From Xanthobacteraceae bacterium (GTDB lineage Bacteria; Pseudomonadota; Alphaproteobacteria; Rhizobiales; Xanthobacteraceae): a DNA stretch of 64,000 nucleotides. Each line of letters opens with the position of its first letter. Position 1 is the stretch's first letter. The notes beneath the pieces were generated by a model, which saw only the letters and a program-made list of their open reading frames with translations, had not been told where the DNA came from and did no database searches. This document shows positions 11,169-17,841 of this stretch, piece after piece. The stretch is from contig JAMLIK010000002.1 in the NCBI GenBank assembly GCA_023954195.1, positions 930,001-994,000 on the forward strand, written 5' to 3'. The position numbers and the translations under genes are program-made.

Positions 11169-11810
11169 GTGCGTTTGGACAAGGCGCCGGATGCATTCCG
11201 CACCATCAGCGAGGTGGCGGAGGAGCTTGAAGTTCCGCAGCACGTTCTGCGCTTCTGGGAAACGCGCTTTCCGCAGATCAAGCCGATGAAGCGCAGCGGC
11301 GGCCGCCGCTACTACCGCCCCGATGACGTCGATCTGCTGCGCGGCATCCGCCGCCTGTTGTACGGGGAGGGCTATACCATCCGCGGCGTGCAGCGGATCC
11401 TGAAGGCGCACGGCGTCGGGTCGGTTCAGGATTTGACCGCGAGCGCGACGGTGGCATTCGGCCCGATCGAGCCGGCCGCGGCCGATGACGATGACCGCGA
11501 CGAGGCGCCGCGCGATATGGCGGGCGGCGCCGTTGACGACGACGAGGGCGCCGACGATGAGGAGGCGCTCGCGCAAGGCGAGCCGGCGCCGCGCCGCGAA
11601 CCCGAACTGGCCGCGCCACCGCGCCGCGAATATGACACGCGCCACGCGCCGGACCCGCCGGCCGGCCATGGCGTCGCGGCCGGCCCGCTCGCCGCGCCGC
11701 GCCGGCTCGACCGCGATCGGCTGCGCGCGGTGCTGGCCGAATTGATCGCCTGCCGTCGCTTGCTCGACGGGGCGCTGAATGACGGCGCGCGCGGCGATGG
11801 CGGCGGATAG
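11169..11810 (+). CDS. MerR family transcriptional regulator
   Basis: Cytoplasmic DNA-binding regulator conserved downstream of ihfA in this group; its target is not known to me. 213 aa from GTG 11169 (a TTG at 11175 is possible). The N-terminal MerR winged helix is clear: [20 protein letters not shown], then [21 protein letters not shown] and [15 protein letters not shown]. Residues from about 100 on are low-complexity, acidic then proline/arginine-rich, ending with a short helix ([19 protein letters not shown]). It has no MerR-type metal cysteines. Confidence 0.9.
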   Translation: MRLDKAPDAFRTISEVAEELEVPQHVLRFWETRFPQIKPMKRSGGRRYYRPDDVDLLRGIRRLLYGEGYTIRGVQRILKAHGVGSVQDLTASATVAFGPIEPAAADDDDRDEAPRDMAGGAVDDDEGADDEEALAQGEPAPRREPELAAPPRREYDTRHAPDPPAGHGVAAGPLAAPRRLDRDRLRAVLAELIACRRLLDGALNDGARGDGGG

Positions 11811-11892
11811 TCTGACACCGCGCCTCACAAATCGATCGCCAGGCTGCTTGCGCCAGAGCCGGATCGCGGCTAGAGGAACGGGGCCAATGGCA

Positions 11893-11970
11893 CGGAGCGT
11901 GGCGCAGCCCGGTTAGCGCACTAGTCTGGGGGACTAGGGGTCGTGGGTTCAAATCCCGCCGCTCCGACCA
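11893..11970 (+). tRNA. tRNA-Pro (GGG)
   Basis: Full cloverleaf: acceptor arms CGGAGCG and CGCTCCG, D-arm GCGCAGCCCGGTTAGCGC, anticodon stem CTAGT/ACTAG with loop CTGGGGG giving anticodon GGG, T-arm GGGTTCAAATCCC, and encoded CCA at 11968-11970. The accessory island begins directly after its 3' end, so it is the likely integration target. Confidence 0.96.
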
Positions 11971-12350
11971 TTAAACCCTATGAAAATAAAGAGAAATATG
12001 CGCCGACCATAAATCGGTTACGCGGTAAAGTCGGAACATTTGGGATACGAGGTGCTGGACTTGGCACCAAAAATCCCGAAAAAGTCCCGAACGGTGTTCC
12101 TTTCTCGTTCCCGATCATCATCGCCGAATGGGACCGCAACAAGCGGGAAGTCATCCGGGTTGCGCTCGATCAATACAACGGTCGCCACACCGTCAACGTT
12201 CGCGTCTGGTATCGCGACGGCGACGGCTTGAAGCCGGATAAGACCGGCATCACCCTCTCGTTGTCGCATCTGTCGGCTCTGGCTGGCGCGCTTGTTCTCG
12301 CCGATCGGCGGGCCTGTGAACTCGGCCTGATTGGCGGGGGCGAGCAATGA
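11943..12350 (+). CDS. PC4/p15-like protein, start codon unclear
   Basis: The C-terminal ~80 residues resemble the transcriptional coactivator p15/PC4 family, single-stranded DNA binding proteins found in some bacteria: IIIAEWDRNKREVIRVALDQ then YNGRHTVNVRVWYRDGDGLK. The only in-frame ATG/GTG/TTG before the domain is GTG 11943, which lies inside the tRNA-Pro T-arm; the next candidate TTG is within the domain. Either initiation is non-canonical (ATT/ATC), or integration removed the true start, or the frame reads from the tRNA-overlapping GTG. It overlaps the ATG of the next frame by ATGA. Family call moderate, start uncertain. Confidence 0.6.
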   Translation: MGSNPAAPTIKPYENKEKYAPTINRLRGKVGTFGIRGAGLGTKNPEKVPNGVPFSFPIIIAEWDRNKREVIRVALDQYNGRHTVNVRVWYRDGDGLKPDKTGITLSLSHLSALAGALVLADRRACELGLIGGGEQ

Positions 12351-12658
12351 GCGCGCCCCTGAAGGTGTCGGCGGAACTGTCTGCCAGCATCCAGCGGATG
12401 ACGGCGCGCACTTGGCGCGATGCCGACGCGGAAGCCTTCGAGCAAGGGGCCATTCCGACGCGGGCGGCGTCCAAGGGTGTCCCGCCGCTCAAGGCCAGCC
12501 GGTGCGCGCCACGGCAGCGCCCCCGATCGCCTGATCGGCAAGCGTCACGCGCAACCGCGCGCGGGCGATCATGTCGCAGATACAGTCCGGCGTCGATCCG
12601 ACCGCGAAGGCGCGGGAGACCGGCATCACGCTTCTTTAGGCGCTCGACGAGCATTTGA
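12347..12658 (+). pseudogene. Small ORF remnant coupled to the PC4-like gene
   Basis: ATG 12347 overlaps the previous stop (ATGA) and follows a purine-rich GGCGGGGGCGAG, so it looks like a genuine translation start. The first ~50 residues (MSAPLKVSAELSASIQRMTA, then RTWRDADAEAFEQGAIPTR) look protein-like; after that the frame is arginine/proline/serine-rich and overlaps integrase coding sequence in a different frame. I read it as a truncated gene that runs into integrase debris. No function can be assigned. Confidence 0.3.
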
Positions 12659-13495
12659 AGGAGAAGCCTCTGCGCGATGTGACCGTCGAAAGCTACAAAT
12701 ACAACATCGAGCACTATCTCGGACGCTACAAGAACCGGGCCGTGGCCGATCTTTCGCGCTCCGAGGTACGGGACATCTACCAGCACCTGCGAGTCTAAGG
12801 GCCAGCCGACCGCGACCGGCGTGATGCGGACCTTGCGGGCCGTCGTCAACACGGCGCTGCGCATCGACGAGACGCTGACTTCCAATCCCGTCGCGTTCCT
12901 TCGCCTGCCCGTAGGCAAGAGCCGGCAGGTGGATGAGATTGACCTTGCCGAGTGGTGGGAGAAGACGGAGGCGCTGCCGCCGATCCGGCGCGACCTGCAC
13001 CGGGCCATGCTGCTGACCGGCGCACGACGCTCCTCGATCCTCAACGTCAAGCGCAAGGACGTGGACCTCGATCGCGGCGTGCTGATCTTCAACCATATGA
13101 AGACCGGCGGACGGATGCTGTTTCCAATGGGCAGCTTTTTGCGGACGATGATCCGCGAGCGCCTGGAGGACGACCTTCCCCTCGACAATCCATGGCTCTG
13201 GCCTTCGCCGCTCTCCGGCAAGGGCTGCACCACCGAGCCGAAGGAGCGCAAGCGTGGCCTGCTGAGCCCGCACGAATACCGCCACCATGCCCGCACCATG
13301 TATATCGCCGCAGGCGTGCCCTATGCCGAAAGCGCGCTCCTTCTCGGCCAGCGCCTTCCGGGTGCGTCCGGCGGATACGTCCATGCCGAGCACCTCGTCG
13401 AGCACCTGCGGCCGCACGCGCAGGCGCTGGAGAACCGGATCGTCGCTGCCCGCAAGACGACCCTGCTGCTGCCGGAGGATCGCGATGCCGCGTAA
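12541..13495 (+). pseudogene. Tyrosine recombinase/integrase, disrupted
   Basis: Phage/ICE-type integrase in pieces. Bases 12541-12636 encode RARAIMSQIQSGVDPTAKAR in one frame, then TAG at 12637-12639 where the family would read Gln (LLQALDEHL). The same frame continues (EKPLRDVTVESYKYNIEHYL) to about 12797, where one extra base shifts it; the sense frame resumes as SKGQPTATGVMRT and runs to 13495. The catalytic domain is intact: Arg in LLTGARRSSIL, HEYRHHAR, and GGYVHAEH with the nucleophilic Tyr; the usual LGH is LGQ. An isolated translation from GTG 12821 is possible, but full-length integrase cannot be made. No convincing N-terminal arm-binding domain is seen upstream of 12541. Confidence 0.8.
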
Positions 13496-13895
13496 CGGCA
13501 AAGGCCCGCGCCCGAGGCCGCACGCGCCTGTTCCCTTGCAGCGTCAGAGGCCAGCGAAGAAGCAGGGCCGCGTCACCATGGAGGATGTCGAGGCCGTCGT
13601 CCGGTGGTATCTCGACACGCACTGGTTCACGCCATGGTTCGACACCGAGGCGGCCGCCGCCTACCTGCGCCGCGAGCCGGGAACGCTGAAGGGCTGGCGC
13701 TCGAAGGGCGAAGGCCCGCGCTTCTACACCGTGAACGGCCAGCTCATCCGCTACCATGTCGACGACCTCGACGCCTTCGTCCGGGGCGGCAGGCGCAAGA
13801 AGCGCGTCCCCCCATGGCTGATGGACAAGGTGGCCGAGCGGGCGGCGGACAGGCTTCTGCCCGCTGTCAAGCCCCCTCGCGACGAGGAGCGATAA
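13485..13895 (+). CDS. Helix-turn-helix (excisionase-like) protein 1
   Basis: 136 aa from ATG 13485, overlapping the integrase end. The core is a MerR/AlpA-like DNA-binding domain: WFDTEAAAAYLRREPGTLKG, WRSKGEGPRFYTVNGQLIR and YHVDDLDAFVRGG, the pattern of recombination directionality factors and island regulators. The N-terminus is basic and proline-rich; the C-terminus is a short basic helix (PWLMDKVAERAADRLLP). It is paralogous to the gene at 14062. A role in excision or island control is inferred from the family and position next to the integrase. Confidence 0.7.
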   Translation: MPRNGKGPRPRPHAPVPLQRQRPAKKQGRVTMEDVEAVVRWYLDTHWFTPWFDTEAAAAYLRREPGTLKGWRSKGEGPRFYTVNGQLIRYHVDDLDAFVRGGRRKKRVPPWLMDKVAERAADRLLPAVKPPRDEER

Positions 13896-13972
13896 TGATA
13901 GTCCTCTTTGCTCTTGATCGGTGATTATTAGACGACGCGCGCTTTTCGAGGAGCCGAAACGGCGAAGCGCGT

Positions 13973-14046
13973 GACCGGGGAAGCCCGGTCCTCCTCAGAC
14001 AGAAACCATGTCTGAAACCGGCCCGGCGGCGCTGCCGTCCGGCCCA
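13973..14046 (+). promoter_or_regulatory. Tandem hairpins in leader of HTH protein 2
   Basis: Three successive dyads precede the strong AAGGAGG of the 14062 gene: GACCGGG/CCCGGTC (13973-13990), CAGACA/TGTCTG (13996-14014) and a GC-rich GGCC...GGCC element (about 14020-14046). No ORF of note is inside. It could be a leader controlling translation or the end of an upstream transcript; no T tract follows, so simple terminators are unlikely. Confidence 0.45.
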
Positions 14047-14061
14047 AAGGAGGTCTTTGCC

Positions 14062-14304
14062 ATGCAGGCAACCCTTACGAAGGAAGATGTCGAGGACGCC
14101 ATGCGCCGCGTGCTCGATGCCCACCGCAGCAGTCCCTGGTACGACACGGACGCTGCCGCCGCCTATCTCTCGTCCACGCCTGGAACCCTGCGGGTCTGGC
14201 GCTCGCTCGGCACCGGGCCGCGCTATCACATCGTCCACGGCAAGGTCGTTCGCTACCACGTCGACGACCTCGACGCCTTCGTGCGCGGGGAGGACGGTCG
14301 ATGA
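14062..14304 (+). CDS. Helix-turn-helix (excisionase-like) protein 2
   Basis: 80 aa from ATG 14062, chosen because AAGGAGG lies nine bases upstream; ATG 14008 would add 18 residues without a good ribosome site. The domain matches the 13485 gene almost segment for segment: PWYDTDAAAAYLSSTPGTLR, VWRSLGTGPRYHIVHGKVVR, YHVDDLDAFVRGE. The two therefore arose by duplication and may bind related sites. The stop overlaps the start of the next gene by ATGA (14301), so it is coupled to the primase-Abi fusion. Function inferred: island regulator or excisionase. Confidence 0.75.
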   Translation: MQATLTKEDVEDAMRRVLDAHRSSPWYDTDAAAAYLSSTPGTLRVWRSLGTGPRYHIVHGKVVRYHVDDLDAFVRGEDGR

Positions 14305-15410
14305 GCGATCTCATGGAAAATGCAAACGAGCGCGCCGAGGGGATCGGCGCGCCCGCAGGAGCTTTGGAGAAGGCTGTCGCGTTCGACTTCGACAATGTTG
14401 AGGATGCTGCCGTTGTGGCTTCCGAGACGCCGTCGAAGCACGATCTGGCGGCGCTCGACTCCCATGCGATTGCCGGTCACGACCTGATCCCGATCGAGGG
14501 CAAGGCGCCTGTGGCAAAGGGTTGGCCTTCGATGCCTGCGCTCTCGCTCGACAAGGCGAAGGCGCGCATGGCGACGGGCAGGAATGTCGGCGTTCGCCTG
14601 CGCGATACGGACCTGGTGATCGATGTCGATCCTCGGCATTTCGACGAGGACGACGATCCGTTGGCTCGGCTCGACGAAAGCATGCTCGACATCGTCATGC
14701 GCTTCCAAAATGGATTGATTGCATGTGCGACCGGCGGCAGCTTCCAGGATGCTGAGTATAGAGAACTTCGTTCGCTCATCATGGCCGATGCCGAATGCCT
14801 GCCGAAGTTTCCCGACTTTGTTCGACGTTGCTCAGATGCAGGCCAATTTTGGGGACACATAAAATACGCTGCATCGACATATCAGGAGCGCCGCAACATC
14901 ATCTGGTCGGCGTTTCGGCCTCTCATTGACTACCTTGAGGCGAAGCAGCGTGCTCCGGGGCTGCAAACTATTACAGGGACACTTGAAGCCTACGATCCCG
15001 AGCATGTGCAAGCTGTCTGGCAAAAGGCCCTCGACAGAAGAATGGCCGACCCAGAAGGTGCGATCACCGCTGCTAGGAGCCTGGTTGAGAGCGTTTGCAA
15101 GCATGTTCTGGACGATACACAGGGCGTCTATTCGAAGGACGATGACCTTCCGAAGCTATGGCGCATGGCCGCTGAAAAACTGAATCTGGCCCCAAGCCAG
15201 CACCAGGAGGAGGCTTTCAAGTCGATCCTGGGGGCTTGCCAGACAATCGTGAATACCCTGGCGAACATTAGAAACCGGGTTGGCGATGCGCACGGCCAGG
15301 GTCGAAATGCTGTTCGACCGCTGCCAAGGCATGCCGAACTCGCGGTCAATCTCGCAGGGGCGATGTCCGCCTTCATAATCGCAACTCTTGAAGCCAAGAA
15401 GGGCAAATAG
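14301..15410 (+). CDS. PrimPol fragment fused to abortive-infection protein
   Basis: 369 aa in one uninterrupted frame. Residues ~50-125 resemble the start of a bifunctional DNA primase/polymerase: HDLIPIEGKAPVAKGWP, GRNVGVRLRDTDLVIDVDPR with the DVD metal motif; the rest of the catalytic domain is missing. From Met128 (base 14682) the protein looks like a complete Abi family protein: MLDIVMRFQNGLIACATGGS, then FWGHIKYAASTYQERRNIIW, and at ~255-365 the Abi_C domain (ITAARSLVESVCKHVLD, NLAPSQHQEEAF, RNRVGDAHGQG, RHAELAVNLAGAMSAF). Base composition becomes visibly less GC-rich after ~14700. Probably a recombination product; the Abi half may also be started internally. Abi proteins are linked to phage exclusion in other systems; activity here is untested. 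Confidence 0.75.
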   Translation: MSDLMENANERAEGIGAPAGALEKAVAFDFDNVEDAAVVASETPSKHDLAALDSHAIAGHDLIPIEGKAPVAKGWPSMPALSLDKAKARMATGRNVGVRLRDTDLVIDVDPRHFDEDDDPLARLDESMLDIVMRFQNGLIACATGGSFQDAEYRELRSLIMADAECLPKFPDFVRRCSDAGQFWGHIKYAASTYQERRNIIWSAFRPLIDYLEAKQRAPGLQTITGTLEAYDPEHVQAVWQKALDRRMADPEGAITAARSLVESVCKHVLDDTQGVYSKDDDLPKLWRMAAEKLNLAPSQHQEEAFKSILGACQTIVNTLANIRNRVGDAHGQGRNAVRPLPRHAELAVNLAGAMSAFIIATLEAKKGK

Positions 15411-15482
15411 CGTTTCGCGAATATCAATGGCTCTCCGCACACCCCGCATGCCGCACGATTGCAAGCAATCAATGGGTGGATC

Positions 15483-15995
15483 ATGGCGAAAGCGGCAAGA
15501 ATGAATGAACTAAGAGAAGTCCGTCGTCCTTCGATGGATCGCAAGTGGTCGTCCGTCATCGCGGAGCGCGTGATCGAGGTCGTGGCCAGGACAGGATCGC
15601 CGAAGGTGGCGTCGAAGGCTACCGGCGTGTCGGTCGCTACGATCCACGACCACCGCAAGCGCGATCCCGACTTCGGCGCGCGCTACGCCGAGGCGAGGCG
15701 CAGACTCGCCGGCCGCAACCGGCTGACGCTGTTCAACGCCTACTGCCGCCTGCACATGCCGCAGGTGATGTTTGACGCCTGCGATTCTGGTCCGAGCACA
15801 TGGTGGGATATTCCGGTTGATGCCGCGTTGCTGCGCGACTACGGCTCCGAGACGAAGCTGACCACGGCCGGCATCCTTCTGCTACTCGGCTACATCCCTG
15901 TGCGCAGCAGAACCACGACGGTCTATCGTCGGAGCGACATATGGGAGGAAGACCTCAATCGGCTCTCCCGCATCGAGCCGATCGATTACCACTGA
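15483..15995 (+). CDS. Hypothetical protein with helix-turn-helix segment
   Basis: 170 aa from ATG 15483, preceded by GGGTGGA; later in-frame ATGs at 15501 and 15534 are possible. Residues ~18-60 (WSSVIAERVIEVVARTGSPK, VASKATGVSVATIHDHRKRD) resemble a homeodomain-like helix-turn-helix of the kind in terminase small subunits and transposase-associated proteins. The remainder (GRNRLTLFNAYCRLHMPQVM, TTAGILLLLGYIPVRSRTTT) matches no family I recognise. It stands alone between the Abi fusion and a gene on the opposite strand. Confidence 0.55.
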   Translation: MAKAARMNELREVRRPSMDRKWSSVIAERVIEVVARTGSPKVASKATGVSVATIHDHRKRDPDFGARYAEARRRLAGRNRLTLFNAYCRLHMPQVMFDACDSGPSTWWDIPVDAALLRDYGSETKLTTAGILLLLGYIPVRSRTTTVYRRSDIWEEDLNRLSRIEPIDYH

Positions 15996-16027
15996 CGGAA
16001 GCGAAGGGGCGGCGGCTCCTTTGCGAC

Positions 16028-16261
16028 TCAGCCCTCAATCTCGGCCGCCTCGATCAGGTCGAGACGGTCTTCGTCGGCATCGGTGACGAACCGTACCTCC
16101 GCGACATGGTGAGTGACGATGCCGGACGGCTTCACTGTGTACGACAGCATCCGGAAGGTCGGCGGTGTGCCGAGCATTGCGCGGAGGCGGTCGCGGGCAT
16201 CGTCGATTGGTGTCCCCTGGCCGGTCGCGATCACGGCATAGTAGGTCTTCGCGGTTGCCAT
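16028..16261 (-). CDS. Small hypothetical protein
   Basis: 77 aa from ATG 16261, with GGAGACAAAG upstream on the minus strand; the frame is open further upstream but that part is arginine-rich and lacks a ribosome site. Sequence begins MATAKTYYAVIATGQGTPID and ends acidic (TDADEDRLDLIEAAEIEG). No transmembrane segment, no known motif. It converges with the 15483 gene. Confidence 0.5.
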   Translation of the reverse strand: MATAKTYYAVIATGQGTPIDDARDRLRAMLGTPPTFRMLSYTVKPSGIVTHHVAEVRFVTDADEDRLDLIEAAEIEG

Positions 16262-16420
16262 TCTTTGTCTCCTTCGACTTTTCTCCTTCCATCGTGTCGC
16301 GTCGTTCGGCCTCCGCGAGCCCCTTGATTTCAAGAATTTCTTTGCTGGCGGCCGGCTCGCGGACTCCCCCGAACGCGACAGCATGATCCCTGCGGCATCC
16401 CGCCGCCGGGAGACAGGACC

Positions 16421-16873
16421 ATGACCAAGACGAAGAAACCGACCGCGAGGGAACTGCCGCTGGTCAAGCGGCGCATTGAGGCGCTGCTGGACAAGACCGA
16501 GGCCAACGGCTGCACTCCGGGCGAGGCCGCCGCCGCGTTCGAGAAAGCCGAGGAACTCGTCGCCAAGTACAAGCTCGACCCGGACACGTTCCGGTGGCCG
16601 TCGAAGCCATCGACGCCGTTCGGCTCGGCTCGATCAGGCCCGGGCGCGTCGAAGCAGCCACCGACCACCGCATCGAGCCGTGGACGCGGCATCGGTAGGC
16701 TCGCCGAACGGCTGATCGTCGAGCATCCGGACTGGACCTACCGGCGCATCGCCGAGGAGGTCAACCGGCAGATCGAGGGGGCCACCGCCAGCGAGAAGTC
16801 CATGAGGTGGTACGCGAGCCAGATGCGAAAGCGCGGAGACGCCATATCGGGCCGGCGAAAGAAGCAGGCATGA
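16421..16873 (+). CDS. DUF2786-like protein
   Basis: 150 aa from ATG 16421 with GGGAGACAGGACC upstream. The N-terminal ~45 residues (VKRRIEALLDKTEANGCTPG, EAAAAFEKAEELVAKYKLDP) match the DUF2786 pattern common in phage and mobile element proteins. A low-complexity linker follows, and the C-terminal ~60 residues (ERLIVEHPDWTYRRIAEEVN, then SEKSMRWYASQMRKRGD) look like a second helical DNA-binding module. Function unknown; its occurrence in an island is typical. Confidence 0.65.
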   Translation: MTKTKKPTARELPLVKRRIEALLDKTEANGCTPGEAAAAFEKAEELVAKYKLDPDTFRWPSKPSTPFGSARSGPGASKQPPTTASSRGRGIGRLAERLIVEHPDWTYRRIAEEVNRQIEGATASEKSMRWYASQMRKRGDAISGRRKKQA

Positions 16874-16879
16874 AGAATG

Positions 16880-17185
16880 TCAGGCCGGCGGCGTTTCGCC
16901 TGCGAGCAGCCGCCGGCGAATTGCCTTTCTGACCCTGCGCCATTTCCCTTGCTCGTAATCTTCGCTGCGATGCCAGGCGGCGTGCTCCTCGATGAACGCC
17001 GCTTCTTCAGGGTCTGCCGGGTATCGACGTATGATGTCATCGGCCAATCCTTCGATGTCTTCGCGCGGGATGAACCGGGGTAGAATCGATCCCTCGACGA
17101 CTGCCCAGCCGATGCCGATCAGAATAGGCGACACCGCAATCGCCACCGCCAGCCATTTGAGGCCGGTCCAGAACCAGTCGCCCAT
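16880..17185 (-). CDS. Small membrane protein, unknown
   Basis: 101 aa from ATG 17185. One N-terminal transmembrane segment (LKWLAVAIAVSPILIGIGWA) is followed by a soluble acidic/basic tail: REDIEGLADDIIRRYPADPE, EAAFIEEHAAWHRSEDYEQG, KWRRVRKAIRRRLL. Likely topology is N-terminus anchored in the inner membrane. It is divergent from the XRE regulator at 17309 with dyad symmetries between them, so the two may share control. It converges with the 16421 gene with a seven-base gap. No function is known to me. Confidence 0.55.
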   Translation of the reverse strand: MGDWFWTGLKWLAVAIAVSPILIGIGWAVVEGSILPRFIPREDIEGLADDIIRRYPADPEEAAFIEEHAAWHRSEDYEQGKWRRVRKAIRRRLLAGETPPA

Positions 17186-17200
17186 TTTCGCATCTACCGG

Positions 17201-17252
17201 ACGATTATGACAACAATCGTATTTATATTGCTAGTTACGACATAATCGCAAC
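17201..17252. promoter_or_regulatory. Two dyad elements, candidate XRE operator
   Basis: Between the divergent genes starting at 17185 (-) and 17309 (+): ACGATT-8-AATCGT (17201-17220, perfect arms) and GTTACGA-5-TCGCAAC (17234-17252, one mismatch). The two also share a TTAYGACA...AATCG direct match. Surrounding DNA is unusually AT-rich. Autoregulation by the adjacent XRE protein is inference. Confidence 0.5.
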
Positions 17253-17308
17253 ATACCTCCCTTCGCTTAGGGGCGGCGCCCTCCGAGTTTCATGCTCGGA
17301 GGTACGAC

Positions 17309-17638
17309 GTGTCACTGGCGACCGTTTTCGGAACGAACCTGCGACATCACCGGAAAGCGAAACACCTGACTCAGGCGCAGCTCGCCGAGAAGGCGTCGCT
17401 CTCGACGGAGATGGTCAGCAAGATCGAGCGAGGCATCGCCGCGCCGTCCTTCACGACGGTCGAGAAGCTGTCGGAAATTCTGGATGTGCCGGAGGTGGTG
17501 TTCTTCGGCGTCGGTCTCATCGTCACGACCGACAGCGAGAGAACCCGCATCCTCTCGAAGATTCAGACCAAGCTGTCCCGGTTGAACGAGGACCAATTGG
17601 TCAGGGCGGACAGGCTGCTCGGTGCATTGACCGATTGA
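17309..17638 (+). CDS. XRE family transcriptional regulator
   Basis: 109 aa from GTG 17309, preceded by CGGAGGTACGAC (good ribosome site). The N-terminal HTH_3 domain is textbook: FGTNLRHHRKAKHLTQAQLA, EKASLSTEMVSKIERGIAAP, SFTTVEKLSEILDVPEVVFF. The C-terminal ~45 residues are a short helix (RILSKIQTKLSRLNEDQLVR). It lies ~200 bases upstream of the cytosine methyltransferase in the same direction. Small XRE proteins in that position often act as controllers (C proteins) of restriction-modification systems; that role is inferred here. Confidence 0.85.
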   Translation: MSLATVFGTNLRHHRKAKHLTQAQLAEKASLSTEMVSKIERGIAAPSFTTVEKLSEILDVPEVVFFGVGLIVTTDSERTRILSKIQTKLSRLNEDQLVRADRLLGALTD

Positions 17639-17647
17639 GGCTTCCTC

Positions 17648-17749
17648 TTGATCGATCTCTATCAGCGCATCGTTCGTCAGGCGGAAAGCATGGCGGATGA
17701 AGCGCCTGGAGAAAGCATTTCGTGCCCTGACGTGCGCATAACCGGTTGA
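17648..17749 (+). CDS. Possible 33-aa small ORF
   Basis: A TTG-started frame nine bases after the XRE stop encodes LIDLYQRIVRQAESMADEAP then GESISCPDVRITG. It has a protein-like amphipathic composition but no convincing ribosome site. It is listed because of its spacing in the XRE transcript; it could be chance. The rest of 17750-17841 is AT-rich and probably holds the methyltransferase promoter. Confidence 0.2.
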   Translation: MIDLYQRIVRQAESMADEAPGESISCPDVRITG

Positions 17750-17841
17750 CCTGCCATCGAATTTTGTGCGCACCCCAAATGTTCACGTTTTGTTTTTATT
17801 TTCATGTTTAGTGGTGTATGCTCTTTAAAGGGTGAGAGCAG

